Below, piece by piece: positions 54,486-63,491 of a stretch of DNA of 64,000 nt. Made by a program: the position numbers and the translations under genes. The first letter of the stretch is position 1, and each line of letters starts with the position of its first letter. The notes under the pieces are model-generated. The model was not told where the DNA came from and ran no database searches. It saw only the letters and a list, made by a program, of their open reading frames with translations. This DNA is from Saprospiraceae bacterium (lineage in GTDB: Bacteria > Bacteroidota > Bacteroidia > Chitinophagales > Saprospiraceae), in the NCBI GenBank assembly GCA_016720635.1, contig JADKKF010000026.1, positions 85,414-149,413 on the forward strand, written 5' to 3'.

Positions 54486-55610
54486 TTACTTTGATTTATT
54501 TTTGATTACCTCCATGATTATCTCGGCAACTCTTTCAGAAGCTCCAGGACTCCCAAGTTTGTCTTTGAGTCGGTTGTATCCTTGTATGATTTTCGGCCTG
54601 TCAGCATCAATTTTAGAGAGCGCTTCCGTTATTTGTGCAGTTTGGAACTGTCCTTGGATTAATTCTTGGATCAAGGGCTCATCGAGGATTAGGTTCACCA
54701 GACTTATATACTTTACCGTGATGAGTTTTTTGGCGATTGCTATCGAGATCGAGGAAGCCCTGTAACAAACTACTTGCGGAACTCCCAAAAGTGCCGTCTC
54801 GAGCGTAGCTGTTCCACTAGTGACGATGGCTTTTTCAGTCCTCGACAAGAGGTCGTAATTAGCTCCTAGTATGAGCTTTACTTCTAACTTTGGATAATTA
54901 TCTAATATTTTGTGGTAGGTCTCCGTTGGTATCGTTGGTGACTGTGCGATCAATACTTTTTGGTTAAGTTCGGTCAGTGCAGCTGCCATGGGCGGCAAAT
55001 TTTTCAACACCTCCTGCTCTCTGCTTCCAGGCATCACCGCAATATACTTTTCACCATCCGATAGTCCCCATTGCTTGTTAAAATCTTTATTCGGGTGAAA
55101 TTGCACCAGGGCATCCATCAAAGGGTGACCCACGTACTCTACTTGATTTATCCCATGAGAATCCCTAAAATAGGTTTCTTCAAAGGGCAATATAACGCAA
55201 AGTTTATCGACATATTTTTTCAAAAGAGCCGATCGTTTGGGTTTCCAAGCCCAAGCTTGAGGAGCGATATAATAAACGATTTTAATACGCTGCTCTTTGG
55301 CCCACTTCAGCAGCCGCATATTGAATCCTGGATAATCGACCAGCACCAATACATCAGGACTGAATGCCTTGATTTGAGCTTTTATCAAGCGAAAATTCTT
55401 CCAGATTTTGGGCAGGTTTTTCACAACCTCCGCAAAACCCATAAATGCCAATTCGTTGATATGCTTCTTGATTTCTGCTCCAGCAAGAGCCATTTGATCC
55501 CCACCCCACGCCTGAACTTCAGCATGGTCGTCCTTGGATTTCAATGCTTTAATAACTTTTGCAGCATGCAAATCTCCCGAAACTTCCCCTGATACAAAAA
55601 AATATTTCAT
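54486..55610 (-). CDS. lpxB: Lipid-A-disaccharide synthase
   Basis: Joins lipid X and UDP-2,3-diacylglucosamine to form lipid A disaccharide at the inner membrane. MKYFFVSGEVSGDLHAAKVI at the N-terminus, LVLVDYPGFNMRLLKWAKE, YYIAPQAWAWKPKR, YVGHPLMDAL, MPGSREQEV and TSGTATLETAL are all LpxB marks. The length is 374 residues. It shows that the organism makes a Gram-negative outer membrane. Its neighbours surE and the acyltransferase are on the same strand with minimal gaps. Confidence 0.95.
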   Translation of the reverse strand: MKYFFVSGEVSGDLHAAKVIKALKSKDDHAEVQAWGGDQMALAGAEIKKHINELAFMGFAEVVKNLPKIWKNFRLIKAQIKAFSPDVLVLVDYPGFNMRLLKWAKEQRIKIVYYIAPQAWAWKPKRSALLKKYVDKLCVILPFEETYFRDSHGINQVEYVGHPLMDALVQFHPNKDFNKQWGLSDGEKYIAVMPGSREQEVLKNLPPMAAALTELNQKVLIAQSPTIPTETYHKILDNYPKLEVKLILGANYDLLSRTEKAIVTSGTATLETALLGVPQVVCYRASSISIAIAKKLITVKYISLVNLILDEPLIQELIQGQFQTAQITEALSKIDADRPKIIQGYNRLKDKLGSPGASERVAEIIMEVIKNKSK

Positions 55611-55622
55611 CGCTTTGGGAGC

Positions 55623-55952
55623 TTATATAAGCTCCTGCTCTTTTTGGATGATATTAATTCCAAACATGATCACCCATATGATTACATAAAAAAATGTGGC
55701 ATAGATTACGCCTTTCATAGCGAGGTCCATTTTTCGATTTTTATACATATTGGCGCTAATCATATTAGTGCATATGGCCAATATAGCACAAGTCCTTTGT
55801 CTAAAATTAGCAATTATACCCGAGACATCCACCATACCCCAAACTTCCATTTGGTCGTAAATCGTCAGCAATAAACCGAACGCAACAAATGGAACGACCA
55901 GTCCAACGACCAGACCAACCCAAGTGGCATTTCTAAGCAACCAGCCGTTCAT
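55623..55952 (-). CDS. Small membrane protein between surE and lpxB
   Basis: A 109-residue protein with three hydrophobic helices (about 8-32, 53-66 with a cysteine pair AICTN, 80-100). The ATG follows the surE stop by one base and its stop lies 12 bases before lpxB, so it belongs to this operon. I recognise no family; the context suggests an envelope role. Confidence 0.7.
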   Translation of the reverse strand: MNGWLLRNATWVGLVVGLVVPFVAFGLLLTIYDQMEVWGMVDVSGIIANFRQRTCAILAICTNMISANMYKNRKMDLAMKGVIYATFFYVIIWVIMFGINIIQKEQELI

Positions 55953-55953
55953 A

Positions 55954-56715
55954 TCAAATTTTTTGGAGGCTTTCTAGACTTCCGATTGCTTGATAATCGG
56001 TCATATCCGAAGATACCGGCACTACGGTGACAAATCCACTTTCTAAGGCAGTCCAATCGTCATCCGTACCAGGATCATCATGGACAAAAGTTCCAGTCAA
56101 CCAATAGTATTTTTGGCCTCGCGGATCTACACCTTCTTGGAATTCCTCTTTCCAACCAGCTTTGGATTGACGGCATATCTTGATGCCTTTTATTTCATCA
56201 ACACCCATTTTAGGGATATTGACGTTCAATAGCATTGTATTTCCAAAACCATTTTTCATGCAATGAGCTATGATTTTCCTAGCATAATGCTGGGCAGGCT
56301 TGAAGTCTGCGTCATGTCCATAATCCAAAAGCGAGAATCCAATCGACGGAATTCCCTCCAAAGATGCTTCCATCGCAGCCGACATCGTTCCCGAATAAAT
56401 GATATTGATCGAAGCGTTGCTCCCGTGGTTTATCCCAGAAAAGCAAAAACTTATTTCATCGTTTTTGTACAAAACATTTTTGGCCAATTTAACGCAATCA
56501 ACAGGGGTACCGCTGCATTCGTAAGCCTCCACACCATCCATATAATTGACTTTTTTCAGGCGTATTGGCGACTCTATCGTGATCGCGTGTCCTTGTCCCG
56601 ACTTCGGTGAATCAGGCGCCACGACTACCACATCCCCGAATTCTTTAGCCACTTCTGTGAGTGCACGAATACCCGGAGCAAATAATCCATCATCGTTCGT
56701 AACCAAAATTTTCAT
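55954..56715 (-). CDS. surE: 5'/3'-nucleotidase SurE
   Basis: Removes phosphate from nucleoside monophosphates and short polyphosphates, metal-dependent. MKILVTNDDGLFAPGI carries the two metal-binding aspartates, VAPDSPKSGQGHAIT the next site, and FSGINHGSNASINIIYSGTMSAAMEA the asparagine and glycine-rich loop. 253 residues, normal length. It heads the run surE, small membrane protein, lpxB, acyltransferase. A TAACTTTG box (56733-56740, minus) precedes it. Confidence 0.95.
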   Translation of the reverse strand: MKILVTNDDGLFAPGIRALTEVAKEFGDVVVVAPDSPKSGQGHAITIESPIRLKKVNYMDGVEAYECSGTPVDCVKLAKNVLYKNDEISFCFSGINHGSNASINIIYSGTMSAAMEASLEGIPSIGFSLLDYGHDADFKPAQHYARKIIAHCMKNGFGNTMLLNVNIPKMGVDEIKGIKICRQSKAGWKEEFQEGVDPRGQKYYWLTGTFVHDDPGTDDDWTALESGFVTVVPVSSDMTDYQAIGSLESLQKI

Positions 56716-56732
56716 ATTTCCATCTTTAAGCT

Positions 56733-56740
56733 ACAAAGTT
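56733..56740 (-). promoter_or_regulatory. Probable -7 box of the surE-lpxB run
   Basis: TAACTTTG on the minus strand, 17 bases before the surE ATG, matching TAnnTTTG; no clear -33 box. Confidence 0.45.
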
Positions 56741-56766
56741 AATTCTTTGAGATTAGAATATATTTA

Positions 56767-56850
56767 TTTTTTATGGGGATTAGAGTATGCCAAGGCCATA
56801 CTCTACCGGGCTATTCGCCTTTACTTCGTATCGGCTGCTATCCCTATCCC
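56767..56850 (+). repeat. Structured intergenic element, short form, second copy
   Basis: T-run, ATGGGGAT, the perfect hairpin TAGAGTATG-CCAAGG-CATACTCTA, then CCGGGCTATTCGCC and CTGCTATCCCTATCCC. Flanking blocks match the copy at 15.1 kb while the stem sequence differs entirely. Confidence 0.7.
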
Positions 56851-56863
56851 GGTGAAACAAAAA

Positions 56864-56888
56864 GAGGATGTCTGAATCAGACATCCTC
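56864..56888 (-). terminator. Rho-independent terminator of the adhesin gene
   Basis: On the minus strand GAGGATGTCT-GATTC-AGACATCCTC followed by TTTTTG, 26 bases beyond the adhesin stop codon at 56915. Confidence 0.8.
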
Positions 56889-56914
56889 ATAAACAAATAT
56901 TAGGTGGAATAATA

Positions 56915-59317
56915 TTATTCTGTTTTTATCACCTTTTTAACAGATAGCGGAAGTCCTTGTCCATAAATCTGAACAAAATAAACGGCTCCTGGCAAAGAAC
57001 TTAAATCTATGGCAATGGTGTTTAACCCTTCGCTAAGTAAAATTTGTTGAGCTCTTAATATTTTTCCGTCTGCAGTCGTTATGGCTAATTGAGCGTTACT
57101 TTGAATATTGGAATTATATTTAATTATTGCATTCTGATTACCTTGGACAGGATTTGGATATATTCCTGCTATACCAATTTGTGTATATTTCTGGCAATCC
57201 GATGAAACAAATATTGATTCAAAAATAGTAGCGGTACCATCATTATCAATTTGCTTTAATCTATAATAATAACCAGATGCTGCTATTTTGTCATCTTTAA
57301 AATGGTACTTAGTTTCAAGAACACTATTCTGCAATCCAACAAGTTTACCCAATTCGGTATATTTTATTCCATCGAGACTTCTTTCTATCACGAAATATTT
57401 GTTATTTTTTTCAAGTGAAGTTGCCCATTCCAAATCAATAGAACAATCTTTCCCTAATCCCTTAAAATATTCCAAATTAATTGGTAAAGTACCAAATATC
57501 AATCCAAAATCCGTATTATAATCTGGTGTACCTTGAACCAATATAGTTGGACTACTTTCGGTTGAATAAATGGTTCCAAAAGTAATTAACGCGTCACTAT
57601 CATACATGTCAGTCTCATCATCAGGGTTGTTTGCAATAGTACCTGCAGGTATTTGTCCAGCTATCGAACCAATATTAATGATATCAAACATGACATAATA
57701 ACTTTGACAAACCAAATTAGAAAACTCATAATTTCCAAAAGAAGAGCTCAAAGTTGTTGAAACCAATTCATTCGTTTCAGAATTAACAAGGCTGATATTA
57801 ACACCGCTAGCACCACCGATCCATGTAAATGTAGATCCATTGGTCATTTGTTCTCCAAATATAGTATTATTGATGACACTATTTGTTTCATTATAGGTAC
57901 TGCCATTTAAATTAATAGAAGTATTTTGTAAGCCGTCTGCTGGCAATGAACTGGAGTTGTAGTCAAACCATACAGTACCTCCCAATGTACAAGTGTTCGA
58001 AGAATTTGATCCACAATCTGTCCTAACCTCAATTTGCACTGAACTTGATGATGAGCACCCTGCACCATTTGTAACCATCACCGAATATGTACCCGAATTT
58101 ATTAATTGAGCATCAAGAATTGTGGGATTTTGATCATTGGATGTAAACCCATCTGGTCCAGACCATTGATACGAAACCCCTCCATTAGCAGTTAAGTTCA
58201 CATTATCTCCCTCACAAATGCTTCCAGATTCTCCTGCTTGAGCCAATGGAGGAATATTATCTGCTACGACTTGGTAATATACTGAACTTGTACATCCATT
58301 AGAGATATTTGTTACAACAACTGTATAAATGGATGCCTCACTTACTTGAATTGATTGACTTGTGGCACCTGCATTCCACTGATAGGTCACGCCAATATTT
58401 GGAGTAGCTGTCAACGTGGCCATACTATTTGTACATGTAATGATTCCATTTTGACTAATCGTTGGCAATGGCGGTGTTTTATCTTCATTTATATTAATAG
58501 AAAATGACTTAGTACACCCTAAACTGTTAGTAACTACCACAGTGTACATACCTCCCGATGAGACAATGGTATTATATGTTGTCACCCCAATACTACCATT
58601 ACTATTAAACCATTCATAAGTCCAAGCTGCATTATAAGTGGCCGATAATGTGGTCGAAGGGTTGTAACAATTTAAATGCGTAGGAGTCGCACTTAAAATT
58701 GTTATTATATTCGGAGATACCGCAACATACATGCTTGAATTAGATGTACAGCCATTCAGGTTAGTTACCGTAACATGATAGTAACCAGCATATGTTGATA
58801 GCGTGTTTAGCCTTGTTGGATTTTGCAAATCGCTGATAAATCCAGCAGGACCACTCCAATGGTAATTTGCCCCTCCATCTACAAACAATTGCATTTCTGC
58901 TCCTCTACATACTGTACTATTGCTATTCATTGTTATAATAGGGATACTATTATCTACATAGACAATGGCCTCATTTGAACTTGTACATCCATTAGAGATA
59001 TTTGTAACAACAACAGTATAAATGGAGGCCTCACTTACTTGAATTGACTGACTTGTGGCACCTGTATTCCACTGATAGGATACGCCAATATTTGGAGTAG
59101 CAGTCAACGTGGCCATGCTATTTGTACATGTAATGATTCCATTTTGACTAATCGTTGGCAATGGTGGTGTTTTATCTTCATTTATATTAATAGAAAATGA
59201 CTTAGTACACCCTAAACTATTTGTAACTACAACTGTGTAAGTACCACCAGAAGTCACTACAGTATTATTGGTTGTCACCCCTAAACTACCATTGCTATTA
59301 AACCATTCTATAAGCAC
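56915..59317 (-). CDS. Giant repetitive T9SS adhesin: C-terminal part
   Basis: The 3' end of one very large surface-protein gene that runs to the right window edge. Here it holds Ig-like/SprB-type repeats (YTVVVTNSLGCTKSF, YSVMVTNGAGCSSSS), then an SdrD-B-like domain (CTLGGTVWFDYN, FGNYEFSNL; residues about 440-600), a module LPINLEYFKGLGKDCSIDLEWATS that often precedes sorting domains, and the T9SS sorting domain from GIYPNPVQGNQN to KVIKTE. Such proteins sit on the cell surface and serve gliding or attachment. The first codons are a frameshift product; at about 59300-59345 three small indels separate it from the next fragment. Confidence 0.85.
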   Translation of the reverse strand: MLIEWFNSNGSLGVTTNNTVVTSGGTYTVVVTNSLGCTKSFSININEDKTPPLPTISQNGIITCTNSMATLTATPNIGVSYQWNTGATSQSIQVSEASIYTVVVTNISNGCTSSNEAIVYVDNSIPIITMNSNSTVCRGAEMQLFVDGGANYHWSGPAGFISDLQNPTRLNTLSTYAGYYHVTVTNLNGCTSNSSMYVAVSPNIITILSATPTHLNCYNPSTTLSATYNAAWTYEWFNSNGSIGVTTYNTIVSSGGMYTVVVTNSLGCTKSFSININEDKTPPLPTISQNGIITCTNSMATLTATPNIGVTYQWNAGATSQSIQVSEASIYTVVVTNISNGCTSSVYYQVVADNIPPLAQAGESGSICEGDNVNLTANGGVSYQWSGPDGFTSNDQNPTILDAQLINSGTYSVMVTNGAGCSSSSSVQIEVRTDCGSNSSNTCTLGGTVWFDYNSSSLPADGLQNTSINLNGSTYNETNSVINNTIFGEQMTNGSTFTWIGGASGVNISLVNSETNELVSTTLSSSFGNYEFSNLVCQSYYVMFDIINIGSIAGQIPAGTIANNPDDETDMYDSDALITFGTIYSTESSPTILVQGTPDYNTDFGLIFGTLPINLEYFKGLGKDCSIDLEWATSLEKNNKYFVIERSLDGIKYTELGKLVGLQNSVLETKYHFKDDKIAASGYYYRLKQIDNDGTATIFESIFVSSDCQKYTQIGIAGIYPNPVQGNQNAIIKYNSNIQSNAQLAITTADGKILRAQQILLSEGLNTIAIDLSSLPGAVYFVQIYGQGLPLSVKKVIKTE

Positions 59318-59690
59318 CCGTTTGCATTATACGTAGTGATAATGTGGTCGAAAGGTTGTAACAATTTAAATGTGTAGGAGTCGCACTTAAAATTGTTATT
59401 ATATTGGGAGATACCGCAACATACATACTTGAATTAGATGTACAGCCATTCAGGTTAGTTACCGTAACATAGATAGTAACCAGCATATGTTGATAGCGTG
59501 TTTAGCCTTGTTGGATTTTGCAAATCGCTGATAAATCCAGCAGGACCACTCCAATGGTAATTTGCCCCTCCATCTGCAAACAATTGCATTTCTGCACCCC
59601 TACAAACCGTGCTATTGCTACTCATTGTTATAAAAGGGTTACTATTATCTACATATATAACGACTTCATCTGTGCTTGTACAACCCAAGT
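58380..59690 (-). repeat. 693-base duplication within the adhesin
   Basis: The block from WFNSNGS through SININEDKTPPLPTISQNG, TCTNSMATLTATPNIGV, TVCRGAEMQLF and GPAGFISDLQNPTRLNTLS occurs twice, nearly identical in DNA, with an offset of 693 bases (231 codons; for example 58605 and 59298). A third partial copy begins near 59690. Confidence 0.8.
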
Positions 59691-62178
59691 TATTGGTCAC
59701 TTCAACTGTATAAGTAGTCTCGCTTGATGGCATTAAATTATTATTTTCTGCCGTAACAATACCATTTGACCAGATATAGGCATCTCCCCCAGTTGCTACC
59801 AAATTTATACTTGGATTATTACATGTTAGAGTTTGATCCAGACCTGCATCTGCTATTGCTTCACTAACATAAACAGTTATTTCTGCAATTCCAGGACATT
59901 TCGACACACTGGTATTTGTGATGGATACCGTATAAGTAGTTGTAACCATTGGACTTACATATATATTATCAATTCCAGTTTCACCAGTACTCCAAATTAT
60001 TGATTGAGCCCCGTCGGTTTCTCCTAACGTTAATATGGTTGATTCTCCCAAACATAATGTATTGTCTCCTGTGACTTCAAATGGGTACGGTGTATCTAAG
60101 CCAACCATTGTCGATGACGACGATGTGCATCCACTTTCATATGTCACGGTAACAGAATATAGAGTATTAACCTGAATTGCATCATTGATGCTTTGCGTAA
60201 CTGCCCCATTACTCCATAGCCACCCAACACCGTTGGATGCAGTCAATTCAACTGTACCGTCGCAAGTATTATTTTGACCCAAAATCATGGCTGGAGGAAT
60301 AGGAAAAGCAGGAATTTCTATGCTGGTCGAAGCGGTGCATCCATTTTCATCAGTTACTTGCACAGTGTAAGTTCCAATCGAGAACAATCCAGTAATGCTT
60401 TGGGTAGTTTCCCCATTATTCCAAAGCCACGAACTTGCATTTGACGCTGCGAGCACAGCTTCACCATTACATTGTTGATTTTCAATAGAAATAATTGGAT
60501 TAGGAATTGAGCTTACTTGTATCAAGACCGAGCTAGTTGATTTACAACCATTAATATCAGTGACTGTCACTGTGTACAAATATCCACTCAATGTATTGAC
60601 CGTAATAGTCTGTGTAGTTGCACCATTATTCCAACTCCATTCTGAACCCTCTGAAGCAGTCAATTCAGTACTACCTGGACCGCATAATCTAATATTACCA
60701 GAAATTGTAGCAGCGAGAGGCTCATTAACCACAACCGTTATGGAACTTGTTCCTGTACATGCAGTATTGCCAGTAACTGTAACTGTATAAATTGTAGTAC
60801 CGGTGGGACTCACATTTATTGAATTAGTTGTCTGATTTGTGCTCCATAGGTAATATGTCAAAGTAGCTTGAATTGGTCCTCCAGGTGAACCTCCTGAGCA
60901 TACTGCTGTAATATTTGGATCACTAGTAAATGTATTTGATACTTGTAATTGTGTATTTTCGCCCGAGCACAAATTTAAATCACCAAGAATATTTACTACC
61001 CTATTGGGTCTTACACAAAAAGTTACGTCAGCTGCACTTGTACATCCCGTCAATGTATTTGTTACTGTAACAGAATAGATCATGGCAGCACCAGCTAAAG
61101 TATGAATTTCAATAATTTTGGTTGTTTCACCGGTTGACCATAAATATCCAATATTTTCTTCTGGCCATGTCATAGCTGTCAAGCTATAATCAATGCCTGG
61201 ACAAACTTGGTTGGGCACATTGTCTTCTATCCAAACATCTATATAACCCAAAGTCACATTTATTTCATCAGAAGCTGTGCATCCCCCCTCGTATGTTACT
61301 GTTACTGCATATGTACTTATTCCTGCTTCAGAAGCATAAAACCACTGGCTACTTGATCCATCTTGCCACAAATAAGCAATACCAGGCCCTGCATCAAGAT
61401 AAAGTCCATATTCAGAACAATTCATAGTTAAATCTTGCCCCAAATCCAAAATTGGATTATTAATAACAACTGAAATTACTCCATATCCTGGACATTTTGA
61501 AATACTTGGGTCAGTCACCGTTACGCTATATGTTGTATTTACAATTGGACTCACGTTAATTGATAAAACATTAAGCTCCTGAGTACTCCAAATTATCTCA
61601 GCATTTGAGTTAACTCCCAAGAGAGAAAGGTTGGTTGATCCCCCTGAACATATCGATAAGTTCCCTACAATAGAAATAGGAGGATTTGTTCCATATGTAA
61701 TGATTTTGCTGGATACCGAAGTACAACCATCTACCGATGTCACAGTTACAGTATATGTAGTGTTCTCCGTAATAACATCTGTCAATACGGCATCGGTTGA
61801 ACCAGTATTCCAAACATATGTACCGCCACCAGTTGCAGTCAAGGTAACGTTTCCACCGCAAGCTTCATCTGATCCTTCAATATTGGCAATAGGCACATCT
61901 CCAAATGTGGGAGTATATGTTGCGATACTTGGACAACAAACAGTTACGGGATTTCGGAATCCAAAGCTTAGGCATCTCGTGACTGTTGCATTCCAAGAGG
62001 GTGTAATTGGACCTCCATCAACTGGGGATATTATAAGTGGATTTAAATTAAAAAAATCATCAGATCCCCATTCCAAATAAAGGTTATTAAAGTTTCCAAT
62101 AATAGGAAGCCCTGTTGTTGTATTTATAACTGTCAAACTAACTTCATTCCCTTCGCAAATTGAAGACAAAGAGGGCAC
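59455..62178 (-). CDS. Giant repetitive T9SS adhesin: middle part
   Basis: A 907-residue open stretch of the same gene, made of about ten repeats of some 75-85 residues. Each has a glycine/tryptophan strand (YVWNTGST, WLWSNGAVTQSI) and a GTYTVTVTxxxGC strand, the SprB/HYR-like plan. Its end, TYAGYYLCYGN, is out of frame with the expected TYAGYYHVTVTNLNGC because of one extra base near 59467. Its first residues, PSLSSICEGNEVSLT, continue the fragment upstream after another frameshift near 62200. Confidence 0.82.
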   Translation of the reverse strand: MPSLSSICEGNEVSLTVINTTTGLPIIGNFNNLYLEWGSDDFFNLNPLIISPVDGGPITPSWNATVTRCLSFGFRNPVTVCCPSIATYTPTFGDVPIANIEGSDEACGGNVTLTATGGGTYVWNTGSTDAVLTDVITENTTYTVTVTSVDGCTSVSSKIITYGTNPPISIVGNLSICSGGSTNLSLLGVNSNAEIIWSTQELNVLSINVSPIVNTTYSVTVTDPSISKCPGYGVISVVINNPILDLGQDLTMNCSEYGLYLDAGPGIAYLWQDGSSSQWFYASEAGISTYAVTVTYEGGCTASDEINVTLGYIDVWIEDNVPNQVCPGIDYSLTAMTWPEENIGYLWSTGETTKIIEIHTLAGAAMIYSVTVTNTLTGCTSAADVTFCVRPNRVVNILGDLNLCSGENTQLQVSNTFTSDPNITAVCSGGSPGGPIQATLTYYLWSTNQTTNSINVSPTGTTIYTVTVTGNTACTGTSSITVVVNEPLAATISGNIRLCGPGSTELTASEGSEWSWNNGATTQTITVNTLSGYLYTVTVTDINGCKSTSSVLIQVSSIPNPIISIENQQCNGEAVLAASNASSWLWNNGETTQSITGLFSIGTYTVQVTDENGCTASTSIEIPAFPIPPAMILGQNNTCDGTVELTASNGVGWLWSNGAVTQSINDAIQVNTLYSVTVTYESGCTSSSSTMVGLDTPYPFEVTGDNTLCLGESTILTLGETDGAQSIIWSTGETGIDNIYVSPMVTTTYTVSITNTSVSKCPGIAEITVYVSEAIADAGLDQTLTCNNPSINLVATGGDAYIWSNGIVTAENNNLMPSSETTYTVEVTNNLGCTSTDEVVIYVDNSNPFITMSSNSTVCRGAEMQLFADGGANYHWSGPAGFISDLQNPTRLNTLSTYAGYYLCYGN

Positions 62179-62812
62179 TATAGTTATTGGAATAGAAGTT
62201 CAGAGAATAGATTATGGGAATCTTCCCATCGACAACCATTATTTCGAAACCTTCAACCCAAACTGAAGTTTGACCGACATTTGGTACAAATGTATAAGGA
62301 TTCCCTGTATATAGTACATCCATAGTACCACCAGTATACCAAACATAATTAGAGCCCCCTGAGGCCGTTAATTCAACTGGATTTCCAGATCCAACGCAAT
62401 ATTCTGTTTGTCCACTAATTTGAATATTGGGTTGAGGCAAAACCGTAAAAGTTGTAGTAACTTGAGGACTAGTAGTATATGTGGCTTGATCTGTTGATCC
62501 ATAAGGAGGTGCCATAGGCGACCATTCAATTGCATAGCCTGAAGGAGGAGGATCAATGCTAAGAGTTGTAGTTTCAGTAGTTTGACAAATAGTTAAATCG
62601 CCCGTTATTACTGGCTGATAAGTATCATAAATGTATACAGTTATTTCTTCCGAACTGGTGCAACCAGAGGATGAGTTGGTAACAGTGACAGTATAGGTAG
62701 AAGTAGTTATTGGAAAAACATTAGTAATAGTGGTAGTTGCCCCAGTATTCCAAATCACCGGAAAGCCACTACCTGAAGAAATGTTTAAATCAACGCTTGT
62801 AGGTTGACACAA
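62144..62812 (-). CDS. Giant repetitive T9SS adhesin: fragment
   Basis: A 222-residue stretch with two further repeats (PVIWNTGATTTITNV, STYTVTVTNSSSGCTSS; QISGQTEYCVGSGNPVELTAS). Upstream the frame goes on as ISLSEDISLCQPTSVDLN but is cut off from the preceding repeat at about 62840. Downstream it is followed in another frame by SIPITIVPSLSS. It is a part of the same gene, not a gene of its own. Confidence 0.75.
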   Translation of the reverse strand: MCQPTSVDLNISSGSGFPVIWNTGATTTITNVFPITTSTYTVTVTNSSSGCTSSEEITVYIYDTYQPVITGDLTICQTTETTTLSIDPPPSGYAIEWSPMAPPYGSTDQATYTTSPQVTTTFTVLPQPNIQISGQTEYCVGSGNPVELTASGGSNYVWYTGGTMDVLYTGNPYTFVPNVGQTSVWVEGFEIMVVDGKIPIIYSLNFYSNNYSALFVFNLRRE

Positions 62813-62984
62813 TGAAATATCCTCCGATAAACTTATTAAGGAACCAATCCTTCAATGACCTCTACAGTGGAAATACTTGGGCACCCGTTTTCTGATACAG
62901 TTACAGTATATGTACCAGCTGTTACTGATATAGTGCTGGTTGTTTCATTTGTATTCCATAAAAACTCACTACCTCCAGTTGCAG

Positions 62985-63491
62985 TTAACTCAGTATTGCC
63001 CCTGAACAGAAACTTAAGTTTCCTGAAATTTGCGCAGTAGAATTAGATAAATCTGAAGTAATCGCGATACAGGAAAAGGTGGTACATCCATTTGTTCCTG
63101 TTACCGTTACACAATACGTGCCTGGTGCGTTAACCGTTTGTGTCGCTCCTGTTATGCCTCCTGTCCATATATACGTCCCGCCTCCTGTCGCTGTTAACGT
63201 GATACTTGGTACACTACATGTCAAGGTTGTGCTTGGACTGGCTGTGATACCTGCCGTAGGGATTGTTCCATTTTGGAATATCGTTATACATGAGCTTGAG
63301 GTACACCCATTTGTTCCTGTTACCGTTACACAATACGTGCCTGGTGCGTTAACCGTTTGTGTCGCTCCTGTTATGCCTCCTGTCCATATATACGTCCCGC
63401 CTCCTGTCGCTGTTAACGTGATACTTGGTACACTACATGTCAAGGTTGTGCTTGGACTGGCTGTGATACCTGCCGTAGGGGATTGTTGCAT
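62985..63491 (-). CDS. Giant repetitive T9SS adhesin: fragment with 73-residue repeats
   Basis: A 168-residue stretch with two near-identical 73-residue repeats (TLTCSVPSITLTATGGGTYI, WTGGITGATQTVNAPGTYCV, TVTGTNGCTSSSCITIFQN). It ends early at CSGAILS because a run of five G is read as four near 63000; with the base restored it continues CSGGNTELTATGGSEFLWNT. At its start an extra C in a C-run (near 63480) shifts it from the fragment to the right. Confidence 0.75.
   Translation of the reverse strand: MQQSPTAGITASPSTTLTCSVPSITLTATGGGTYIWTGGITGATQTVNAPGTYCVTVTGTNGCTSSSCITIFQNGTIPTAGITASPSTTLTCSVPSITLTATGGGTYIWTGGITGATQTVNAPGTYCVTVTGTNGCTTFSCIAITSDLSNSTAQISGNLSFCSGAILS

Noticed and set aside
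61631..62080. A plus-strand frame of 149 codons
   Set aside because: Antisense to adhesin repeats; no start signal and no likeness to a protein family.
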